From Verrucomicrobia bacterium UBA6354 (GTDB lineage: Bacteria; Verrucomicrobiota; Kiritimatiellia; RFP12; UBA1067), in the NCBI GenBank assembly GCA_002440145.1, contig DJRS01000148.1:8717-16774 (forward strand): 8,058 nucleotides of DNA, read 5' to 3'. The notes beneath the pieces are model-generated. The model was not told the DNA's origin. It worked only from the letters and a program-made list of their open reading frames with translations, and did no database searches. Below, piece after piece: positions 1 through 6,384 of the stretch (within the stretch, counting starts at the first letter, position 1; each line of letters starts with the position of its first letter). Both the position numbers and the translations under genes were made by a program.

Positions 1-4
1 GATG

Positions 5-41
5 CCGTCTCGCCGGAACGGGCACCCCGTCTCGCCGGAAC
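5..41. repeat. 15-base direct repeat, 22-base period
   Basis: The 15-mer CCGTCTCGCCGGAAC occurs at 5-19 and again, exactly, at 27-41, giving a period of 22 bases. The 7-base spacer plus flanks form a small perfect hairpin, ACGGG-CAC-CCCGT, at 18-30. The array may continue to the left of the window, which starts only four bases before the first copy. It lies in non-coding DNA upstream of the glnK promoter. It could be the end of a short intergenic tandem repeat or a family of dispersed intergenic repeats. No function can be read from it. Confidence 0.6.
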
Positions 42-79
42 CGTTTTAGGGTTGGTTTGCCGACTCCGGCTCCTTGGAC

Positions 80-103
80 GGGAAAACTTTTGTAAAGTTT
101 CCC
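80..103. promoter_or_regulatory. AT-rich dyad upstream of the sigma-54 promoter
   Basis: This is an almost perfect inverted repeat: GGGAAA, an unpaired A, then CTTT on the left, a TGT centre, and AAAGTTTCCC on the right, giving ten paired bases per arm. It is centred about 90 bases upstream of the predicted glnK transcription start (near 184). Sigma-54 activators of the NtrC type commonly bind at such distances. The sequence does not match the enterobacterial NtrC consensus (TGCACC-N5-GGTGCA), so a different activator would be needed. It could instead be a hairpin ending an upstream transcript, but no clear T-tract follows it. Confidence 0.4.
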
Positions 104-156
104 ACATCTTTTACATTCCATGAACAAAATCCTACGCAAAAACGTCCGATATGGCG

Positions 157-173
157 TTGGCACGCTTTTTGCT
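157..173 (+). promoter_or_regulatory. Sigma-54 (RpoN) -24/-12 promoter of glnK-amtB
   Basis: The segment reads TTGGCACG-CTTT-TTGCT. It matches the RpoN consensus TGGCACG-N4-TTGCW at every fixed position. The invariant GG is at 159-160 and the invariant GC at 171-172, in the required spacing. With GC at -13/-12, transcription should start near 184, giving a leader of about 42 bases before the glnK ATG. glnK-amtB operons are classic RpoN/NtrC targets induced by nitrogen limitation, so the promoter class and the downstream genes agree. Activation would need an AAA+ enhancer-binding protein, which is not encoded in this window. Confidence 0.9.
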
Positions 174-225
174 TTATGTTTTGGTGTTGCGTCAGTATCA
201 GTAATGAATAAGCAAAAGGAACGAA

Positions 226-567
226 ATGAAACTGATAATTGCCTATATTCAGCCTGAGCGGCTAAACGCCGTCAAACAGGCACTATACGAGAAGGGCGTC
301 TACAAGATGTCCGTTTCGAATGCGCTCGGATGCGGTCAGCAGAAGGGCTATGTGCATCAATATCGTGGCGCCATAGAGGAAGTCACGTTGCTCAAGAAAG
401 TCCGTCTGGCGATCGGCGTGAACGACGAGTACGTCGAGAGCACGGTGAACGCGATCATCGCCGGCGCACGGACCGGCGATATCGGCGACGGCAAGATCTT
501 CGTTCTTCCGATGGAGGAATGCATCCGCATCCGCACAGGTGAACGGGGCAAGGACGCCATTGGTTGA
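226..567 (+). CDS. glnK: Nitrogen regulatory protein PII (GlnK type)
   Basis: This is a PII signal-transduction protein of 113 residues (the family is usually about 112). It is a cytoplasmic trimer that reads ATP/ADP and 2-oxoglutarate and controls the ammonium channel. The sequence aligns without gaps to E. coli GlnB. The T-loop spans about 37-55 and keeps Gln39, Lys40, Gly41, Tyr46 and Arg47, the arginine that plugs the AmtB pore. Lys58, the G87-D-G-K90 nucleotide loop and Arg101/Arg103 are present, so ATP and 2-oxoglutarate binding should be intact. The oddity is position 51: the uridylylated or adenylylated Tyr51 of other PII proteins is Glu51, and position 49 is Ala rather than the cyanobacterial phospho-Ser. 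No known covalent switch is therefore available. An AAAGGA ribosome site at 215-220 supports this ATG. amtB follows after 28 bases, which favours the glnK name over glnB. Confidence 0.95.
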   Translation: MKLIIAYIQPERLNAVKQALYEKGVYKMSVSNALGCGQQKGYVHQYRGAIEEVTLLKKVRLAIGVNDEYVESTVNAIIAGARTGDIGDGKIFVLPMEECIRIRTGERGKDAIG

Positions 568-595
568 GGAGTAACGAAAAAAAGGAAAAAAGACA

Positions 596-1948
596 ATGAA
601 AAAGCTGTTTTTGAGTTGTTTGCTCGCGCTGGGGGTGCTGGGGGCGACGGCCGCCGAGGCGGAACCCACCGCGGCTGACGTGCAGTCCAATCTGAACGTC
701 GTCTGGACTTTGGTCGGCGGCATTCTCGTGTTCACCATGCAGGCGGGCTTCGCCCTGGTGGAGACGGGCTTTACGCGCGCCAAAAACGCCGCGAACATCA
801 TGATGAAGAACCTGATGGACTTCGCGTTCGGTTCCGTCGTGTTCTACTTCATAGGCGCGGCGATCATGTTTGGCGTCTCCAAGCTCGGCGGCGCGTGGGG
901 TTGGGGCGGCATGTGCATGCCGAGCGTTTTTGCCGGCGAGGGCACCTGGGACTGGACCTTCTTCTTCTTCCAGACCATGTTCGCCGCCACGGCCGCGACC
1001 ATCGTGTCGGGCGCGGTGGCCGAGCGCATTCAATTCCGCAGCTACCTGATCTACACGGCGCTCGTTTCGGCCATCGTCTACCCGGTCAGCGGCCACTGGA
1101 TGTGGGGCGGCCTGCATGGCGCGGAGTGCAAAGGCTGGATCGAGGCGCTGGGCTTCCACGATTTCGCCGGTTCGACCGTCGTGCACTCGGTAGGCGGCTG
1201 GCTCGCGTTGGCGGGCGCGGCGGTTCTGGGGCCGCGCATCGGCAAATACCGTCATGACGGCAAGGCGAATCCGATTCCGGGCCACAGCTTGGTTTTGGGC
1301 ACCCTGGGCGTGTTCCTCCTCTGGATCGGGTGGTTCGGCTTCAACCCGGCCAGCTACACCGCCGGCATCGGTTCCATCAGCCGCGTGGCGATGACCACGA
1401 ACCTGGCGGCGTGCGCCGGAACCTGCACGGCTTTGGCGACCGCGTGGATCGTGATGAAAAAACCGGACTTGACCATGGCGCTCAACGGTTCGCTCGCGGG
1501 CCTCGTGGCGATCACCGCCCCCTGCGACCTCGTGACCCCGAACGCGGCGCTTCTGATCGGCGCCATCGCCGGCGTGCTCGTCGTGCTGAGCGTGTTCTTC
1601 TTCGACAAGATCCATGTGGACGACCCGGTCGGCGCGGTCTCGGTGCACTGCGTGAACGGCGTCTGGGGCACCCTCGCGGTGGGTCTGTTCGCGGCGCCGA
1701 CCTCGCTCGGCTACGGCAACAGCCTCGTGGGTCTCTTCTACGGCGGCGGCTTCAAGTTCCTCGGCGTGCAGGCTGTCGGTGTCGTGATGACGGCCATCTG
1801 GGCGTTCGGTCTCGGACTGATCATCTTCGGCGCGCTGCGCAAACTGGGCTGGCTCCGTGTGGACGCGAAGACCGAGCTCAAAGGTCTGGACGTCACCGAG
1901 CACGGACAAGACGCCTATGCATCCTTCCAGTTCTTCTCGAATATGTAA
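596..1948 (+). CDS. amtB: Ammonium transporter Amt
   Basis: This is a 450-residue Amt/Mep/Rh channel that carries ammonium across the inner membrane. A signal peptide is evident (MKK, hydrophobic core, likely cleavage after Ala-Glu-Ala at about 22), followed by roughly eleven membrane segments from about 33 to 414. Residues matching E. coli AmtB are visible: Asp189 (D160), the twin histidines His197 and His351 (H168/H318), Phe125 (F107) and Phe249 (F215) of the Phe gate, a Trp near 168-170 (W148), and Ser253 (S219) in the FNPAS motif. The cytoplasmic tail contains GLDVTEHGQDAY (430-441), the conserved segment needed for channel coupling and GlnK control. Its ribosome site AAAGGA is at 581-586. 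It is cotranscribed with glnK from the sigma-54 promoter and followed by a terminator, so the two form a complete unit. No required residue appears to be missing. Confidence 0.96.
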   Translation: MKKLFLSCLLALGVLGATAAEAEPTAADVQSNLNVVWTLVGGILVFTMQAGFALVETGFTRAKNAANIMMKNLMDFAFGSVVFYFIGAAIMFGVSKLGGAWGWGGMCMPSVFAGEGTWDWTFFFFQTMFAATAATIVSGAVAERIQFRSYLIYTALVSAIVYPVSGHWMWGGLHGAECKGWIEALGFHDFAGSTVVHSVGGWLALAGAAVLGPRIGKYRHDGKANPIPGHSLVLGTLGVFLLWIGWFGFNPASYTAGIGSISRVAMTTNLAACAGTCTALATAWIVMKKPDLTMALNGSLAGLVAITAPCDLVTPNAALLIGAIAGVLVVLSVFFFDKIHVDDPVGAVSVHCVNGVWGTLAVGLFAAPTSLGYGNSLVGLFYGGGFKFLGVQAVGVVMTAIWAFGLGLIIFGALRKLGWLRVDAKTELKGLDVTEHGQDAYASFQFFSNM

Positions 1949-1977
1949 GGCGGCGTGAAAGGAATCTCCTCCTCACC

Positions 1978-2013
1978 AGGTCCCGGCCCTGTTTAAAGGG
2001 CCGGGACCTTTTT
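1978..2013 (+). terminator. Intrinsic terminator after amtB
   Basis: A perfect GC-rich stem (AGGTCCCGGCCC at 1978-1989 with its complement at 1998-2009) encloses an eight-base loop. T1990 and A1997 can extend the stem by one more pair. The right arm runs into five T residues (2009-2013). This is a classic rho-independent terminator 30 bases after the amtB stop. It separates the nitrogen unit from the pyrimidine unit. Confidence 0.93.
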
Positions 2014-2056
2014 CGCGCCGGGAAAGCGGCGGACGCCCCGCTCCCGACAATTGCCT

Positions 2057-2085
2057 TTGTAAGATGGCCGCGGATTTGGTATACT
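2057..2085 (+). promoter_or_regulatory. Sigma-70-type promoter of carB
   Basis: A -10 box TATACT (2080-2085, five of six consensus bases) is preceded after 17 bases by TTGTAA (2057-2062, four of six). The predicted start of transcription is about 2091-2095, which falls on or just before the carB ATG at 2095. It lies directly downstream of the amtB terminator, where a new promoter is needed. No leader peptide, attenuator or riboswitch fits between this promoter and carB. Confidence 0.65.
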
Positions 2086-2094
2086 ATGACGCAT

Positions 2095-5000
2095 ATGAAA
2101 AGAGCAGATGTCGACAAGGTACTCATCATCGGGTCCGGCCCGATCGTGATCGGGCAGGCGTGCGAATTCGACTATTCGGGGACGCAGGCGTGCAAGGCAT
2201 TGCGGGCGTGCGGCTACAAGGTCGTTCTCGTGAACTCGAATCCGGCGACGATCATGACGGATCCGGTGATGGCGGATGCGACCTATATCGAGCCTTTGAA
2301 CGAGATGCGCCTCGAGCAAATCATCGCCAAGGAGCGTCCGGACGCGATATTGCCGAATCTGGGCGGGCAGACGGGTCTGAATCTTTCGATGGAACTGGCG
2401 AAGAAGGGCATTCTCGACAAGTACGGCGTGAAGGTCATCGGCGTCAATCTTGACGCGATCGAGCGCGGCGAAGACCGCGAGGTCTTCAAGGAGACGATGC
2501 AGAAGCTCGGGATCGAAACGCCGCGCTCGGGCATCGTGCATTCCGTCGAGGAGGCGGTCGAGCTGGTGGAGAAGAAGATCGGCTATCCGGTCGTGGTGCG
2601 CCCGGCCTACACGATGGGCGGCGCCGGCGGCGGGTTCTGCTACAATGTCGAGGAGCTGCGCGCGATCTGCGCCCGGGGGCTCGACGCGTCGCTGACGCAC
2701 CAGTGCCTGATCGAGGAGTCCATCCTCAACTGGGAGGAGCTCGAGGTCGAGGTCGTGCGCGACGCGAAGAACCAGATGATCGCCGTCTGCTTCATCGAGA
2801 ACATCGACGCGGTGGGCGTGCACACGGGCGACAGCTTCTGCGCGGCGCCGTTCCTGACGATTTCCAAGGAGCTCGAGAAGCGCCTGCAGGACATGGCCTT
2901 CCGGATCGTCGAGGCGATCGGCGTCATCGGCGGGACGAACGTGCAGTTCGCGCACGACCCGAAGACCGGGCGCGTGGTGATCATCGAGATCAATCCCCGC
3001 ACCTCGCGCTCGTCGGCGCTCGCCTCCAAGGCGACGGGCTTCCCGATCGCGCTCGTTTCGGCGAAACTGGCCGCCGGCATGACGATGGACGAGATAACCT
3101 ACTGGCGCGACGGCACGCTCGAGAAGTACACGCCGTCGGGGGACTACGTCGTCCTGAAGTTCGCGCGCTGGGCGTTCGAGAAGTTCCGCGGCGTCGAGGA
3201 CCGGCTCGGCACGCAGATGAAGGCCGTGGGCGAGGTGATGTCCATCGGCAAGAACTACAAGGAAGCGCTCCAGAAGGCGATCCGCGCGCTGGAACGCGGG
3301 CGGAGCGGGCTCGGGTTCGCCAAGAACTTCCACGAAATGAGCCTCGAGGCGCTTTTGAAGGCGCTTTCCGTGCCGAATTCGGAGCGGCACTTCCAGATGT
3401 ACGAGGCGCTCCGCAAAGGCGCGACGGACGAGCAGATTTTTGCCCGTACGGGCGTGAAGGCGTATTTCGTGCAACAGATGCGCGAACTCGTCGAGGAAGA
3501 AGAGAAGATCCTCTCCTACAAGGGGAAGACGCTGCCGGACGCGCTTCTCGTGCAGGCGAAGAAGGACGGTTTCGCCGACAAGTATCTCGCCCGGCTTTTG
3601 GGCGTCGCGGAGAAGGAGATCCGCGACCGGCGCACGGCGCTCGGCTGTCGCGAGACGTGGCACAAGGTGCCGGTTTCGGGCGTGGAGAACCAGGCGTACT
3701 ACTACTCCTCCTACACTGGCGGCGCCAACGAGGTTCCGGTCACGTCGGACCGCAAGAAGGTCATGATCCTGGGCGGCGGACCCAACCGCATCGGGCAGGG
3801 CATCGAGTTCGACTACTGTTGCTGCCACGCGGCCATGGCCATGCGGGCGAAGGGGTACGAGACGATCATCGTCAACTGCAACCCCGAGACGGTGTCGACC
3901 GACTACGACACATCGGACAAACTCTATTTCGAACCCGTCACGCTCGAGGACGTGCTGCAGATCTACGCGTTCGAAAAGCCGGAAGGCATCATCGTGCAGT
4001 TCGGCGGCCAGACGCCGCTCAACATCGCGCGCGAACTCCAGGAGGCGGGTTGCCGCATCCTGGGCACTTCGGTGGACTCGATCGACGCGGCGGAAGACCG
4101 CGACCGCTTCCACGCCATCATGGACCGGCTGGGCATCCCCATGCCCCAGAGCGAGATGGCGAGCGACATCGCCGGCGCGTTGAAGGCGGCGAAGGATCTG
4201 GGCTACCCGCTCATCATCCGCCCGAGTTTCGTTTTGGGCGGGCGCGGCATGGAAGTCGTCTACGACGAGCAGATGCTGCGCGAATACGTGGCCAAGGCCG
4301 TGGGCGTCACGCCGGACCGTCCGCTCTACCTGGACCGCTTCCTGCACCATGCGCTCGAATGCGAGGCGGACGCGCTGTCGGACGGCAAGGACGTCTTCAT
4401 CCCGGCTATCATGCAGCACATTGAGCTGGCGGGCGTCCACTCCGGCGATTCGGCGTGCGTGCTCCCGCCGGCGGGCATTCCGGAAGCGTGCCGCAAGACG
4501 ATTCTCGACTATACGCGGCGGATCGCGCGCGAGCTGAAGGTCGTGGGGCTCATGAACATGCAGTTTGCGATCGAGGACGGCAAGGTCTACGTGATCGAGG
4601 CGAACCCGCGCGCCTCGCGGACCGTCCCGCTCGTCTCGAAGGTCGCCGGCACGCAGATGGCGCACATTGCGACGGAGCTCATGCTGGGGGCGACGGTGCC
4701 GGCCCTCGGGCTCGACCGCGAAAAGATCATTCCGTATTTCGGCGTGAAGGAAGCGGTTCTCCCGTTCGAGAAGTTTCCCGAGGTGGACCCGGTTCTGGGG
4801 CCGGAGATGCGCTCGACGGGCGAGGTGCTGGGGCTGGCGGAAACCTTCGGGCTCGCCTACTACAAGTCGCAGGAGGCGGCCGGCTCGCCGCTCCCGACCG
4901 AGAAGGGCAAGGTCTTGTTCTCGCTCAGCGAAAAGACGCCCGACGGCGTCCGGGCCGCGAAGGATTTCGCGGCACTGGGGAACGAAATCGTGGCGACGGC

Positions 5001-5319
5001 GGGCACCGCGGCGTTTCTGGCGGCGCAGGGCGTGGCCTGTACGGTCGTCGCGAAGATCGGCGAAGGGCGCCCGGACGTGCTGGACGCCATCAAGAACCGC
5101 GAGGTCAGGCTGATCGTCAACACGCCGAGCGGACGTCGCGACGCGCGGGCGGACGACTGCCGCATCCGCCAGGCGGCGATCAAGTATCGCGTGCCGTACC
5201 TGACGACGCTCGCGGCGGCGTGCGCCGCGGCGGAAGGCATCGCCTCGGCGCGGCACGGCAAGGGCGAAGTGCGCTCCCTGCAGAGCTACCACGCGTCCAT
5301 CAGATTTGCACAAAAGTAA
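2095..5319 (+). CDS. carB: Carbamoyl-phosphate synthase, large subunit
   Basis: This 1074-residue protein (E. coli CarB is 1073) makes carbamoyl phosphate from bicarbonate, ammonia and two ATP for pyrimidine and arginine synthesis. The usual order is complete: the carboxyphosphate ATP-grasp half (about 1-400), the oligomerisation region (about 400-550), the second ATP-grasp half (about 554-930) and the C-terminal MGS-like allosteric domain. Each half opens with a matching motif (GSGPIVIGQ near 13; GGGPNRIGQ at 560-568). Metal and ATP ligands are seen as Gln284, Glu298, Asn300, Arg302 and again as Gln823, Glu835, Asn837, Arg839. In the allosteric domain Thr968, Thr971 and Lys987 match the UMP-contacting T974, T977 and K993 of E. 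coli, so feedback by UMP is likely. The ATG at 2095 gives the family N-terminus. An in-frame ATG at 2086 abuts the -10 box and is unlikely. No Shine-Dalgarno sequence precedes 2095. The glutaminase partner carA is not adjacent. Confidence 0.97.
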   Translation: MKRADVDKVLIIGSGPIVIGQACEFDYSGTQACKALRACGYKVVLVNSNPATIMTDPVMADATYIEPLNEMRLEQIIAKERPDAILPNLGGQTGLNLSMELAKKGILDKYGVKVIGVNLDAIERGEDREVFKETMQKLGIETPRSGIVHSVEEAVELVEKKIGYPVVVRPAYTMGGAGGGFCYNVEELRAICARGLDASLTHQCLIEESILNWEELEVEVVRDAKNQMIAVCFIENIDAVGVHTGDSFCAAPFLTISKELEKRLQDMAFRIVEAIGVIGGTNVQFAHDPKTGRVVIIEINPRTSRSSALASKATGFPIALVSAKLAAGMTMDEITYWRDGTLEKYTPSGDYVVLKFARWAFEKFRGVEDRLGTQMKAVGEVMSIGKNYKEALQKAIRALERGRSGLGFAKNFHEMSLEALLKALSVPNSERHFQMYEALRKGATDEQIFARTGVKAYFVQQMRELVEEEEKILSYKGKTLPDALLVQAKKDGFADKYLARLLGVAEKEIRDRRTALGCRETWHKVPVSGVENQAYYYSSYTGGANEVPVTSDRKKVMILGGGPNRIGQGIEFDYCCCHAAMAMRAKGYETIIVNCNPETVSTDYDTSDKLYFEPVTLEDVLQIYAFEKPEGIIVQFGGQTPLNIARELQEAGCRILGTSVDSIDAAEDRDRFHAIMDRLGIPMPQSEMASDIAGALKAAKDLGYPLIIRPSFVLGGRGMEVVYDEQMLREYVAKAVGVTPDRPLYLDRFLHHALECEADALSDGKDVFIPAIMQHIELAGVHSGDSACVLPPAGIPEACRKTILDYTRRIARELKVVGLMNMQFAIEDGKVYVIEANPRASRTVPLVSKVAGTQMAHIATELMLGATVPALGLDREKIIPYFGVKEAVLPFEKFPEVDPVLGPEMRSTGEVLGLAETFGLAYYKSQEAAGSPLPTEKGKVLFSLSEKTPDGVRAAKDFAALGNEIVATAGTAAFLAAQGVACTVVAKIGEGRPDVLDAIKNREVRLIVNTPSGRRDARADDCRIRQAAIKYRVPYLTTLAAACAAAEGIASARHGKGEVRSLQSYHASIRFAQK

Positions 5320-5346
5320 ACAGGAATTTTCAGAAAGGATACAGCT

Positions 5347-6384
5347 ATGAAGATACTCGTTACAGGTGGTGCGGGCTACATCGGCAGCCACACGGTCGTT
5401 GAGCTCCTCAACGCGGGGCATGAGGTTGTCGTCGTGGACAATCTGTGCAACAGTTCGCGCAAGTCGCTTCAACGCGTAAAGAAGATCACGGGGCGCGAGG
5501 CCAAGTTCTACAAACTTGACATCCGCAACGAGAAGAAGCTGAACGACGTCCTCGACAAGGAAGGGCATTTCGACGCGACGATCCATTTCGCCGCACTCAA
5601 GGCGGTCGGCGAATCGACGAAGATTCCGCTGAAGTACTACGCGAACAACCTCGGCGGCACGTTCACGCTTCTGAAGTGCCTGGCGGAGCACAACTGCAAG
5701 AATATCGTGTTCTCGAGTTCGGCGACGGTCTACGGCGATCCGGCGAGCGTGCCGATCCGGGAGGATTTTCCGACGCCGGGATGCACGAATCCGTACGGCT
5801 GGACGAAGCTCATGATGGAGCAGGTCTTCCGCGACGTGCAGAAGGCGGATCCGGAGTGGAACGTGATTCTCCTGCGTTATTTCAATCCGATCGGGGCGCA
5901 TCCGTCGGGGCTTATCGGCGAGGACCCGGCGGGGATCCCAAACAATCTCCTGCCGTACATTGCCCAGGTCGCGATCGGCCGCCGTCCGGAGCTCAGCGTT
6001 TTCGGCGACGATTATCCGACGCCGGACGGGACGGGCGTGCGCGACTACATCCACGTCGTGGATCTGGCGGTCGGGCACCTCAAGGCGATCGAGAAACTCG
6101 AGGCGAATCCGCAGCTTGGGCTCAAGATCTACAACCTGGGCACGGGCCACGGCTACTCGGTGCTGCAGATCGTCAAGGCGTTCGAGAAGGCGTCCGGACG
6201 TCCGGTGCCGTACAGGATTTGTCCGCGCCGTCCCGGCGACATCGCGGAGTGCTGGGCGGATCCGTCCCTGGCCGCGAAGGAACTGGGCTGGCGCGCCGAA
6301 CGCGGCATCGATGAAATGTGCCGCGATTCCTGGAATTGGCAGAAGCAGAATCCGTACGGGTACGGCAAACCGCCGAAAGCGTGA
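5347..6384 (+). CDS. galE: UDP-glucose 4-epimerase
   Basis: This 345-residue extended short-chain dehydrogenase/reductase interconverts UDP-glucose and UDP-galactose in the cytoplasm. It carries the NAD-binding GGAGYIGS at 7-14, the SSSATVYG segment with catalytic Ser124, and the Tyr150-x3-Lys154 pair (E. coli S124, Y149, K153). VRDYIHVVDL (231-240) and the RRPGD segment near 294-298 are also typical. Cys302 stands where E. coli has Tyr299. A small residue there, as in human GALE, opens the sugar pocket, so UDP-GlcNAc/UDP-GalNAc may also be substrates. An AGAAAGGA ribosome site at 5332-5339 supports the start. It follows carB by 27 bases with no terminator or convincing promoter between them, and its stop overlaps the next start, so it is part of the pyrimidine operon. 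The enzyme would use UDP-sugars made from the UTP this operon supplies. Confidence 0.95.
   Translation: MKILVTGGAGYIGSHTVVELLNAGHEVVVVDNLCNSSRKSLQRVKKITGREAKFYKLDIRNEKKLNDVLDKEGHFDATIHFAALKAVGESTKIPLKYYANNLGGTFTLLKCLAEHNCKNIVFSSSATVYGDPASVPIREDFPTPGCTNPYGWTKLMMEQVFRDVQKADPEWNVILLRYFNPIGAHPSGLIGEDPAGIPNNLLPYIAQVAIGRRPELSVFGDDYPTPDGTGVRDYIHVVDLAVGHLKAIEKLEANPQLGLKIYNLGTGHGYSVLQIVKAFEKASGRPVPYRICPRRPGDIAECWADPSLAAKELGWRAERGIDEMCRDSWNWQKQNPYGYGKPPKA

Noticed and set aside
455..1909. 484-codon minus-strand frame opposite glnK and amtB
   Set aside because: It is a shadow of amtB in GC-rich DNA. Its content is Arg/His/Glu-rich with no domain, and no ribosome site was seen.
2014..2056. Possible attenuator or PyrR-type leader before carB
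   Set aside because: This stretch lies upstream of the predicted transcription start and contains only a weak five-base inverted repeat (AGCGG/CCGCT near 2026) with no T-tract or conserved loop.
1330..2094. Upstream extension of the carB reading frame through amtB
   Set aside because: The extension reads through amtB in another frame, crosses the terminator, and gives a low-complexity translation. The family N-terminus begins at 2095.
2086..2094. Earlier carB start at ATG 2086
   Set aside because: This ATG directly abuts the -10 box, so it would not be in the transcript, and family proteins begin close to the residue encoded at 2095.
5306..5334. Possible internal promoter before galE (TTGCAC near 5306)
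   Set aside because: No acceptable -10 box lies 16-18 bases downstream, and the gap to carB is only 27 bases, so cotranscription is simpler.
1993..6150. Very long open frame on the minus strand (about 1385 codons) across carB and galE
   Set aside because: It is antisense to two well-recognised enzymes. Its translation is dominated by Arg, His, Asp and Val in the way expected when GC-rich codons are read on the opposite strand, and it contains no recognisable domain.
6318..6380. Earlier start for the UDG-like gene at ATG 6318
   Set aside because: It would lie deep inside galE with no ribosome site. The GTG at 6381 forms the common GTGA stop/start overlap.
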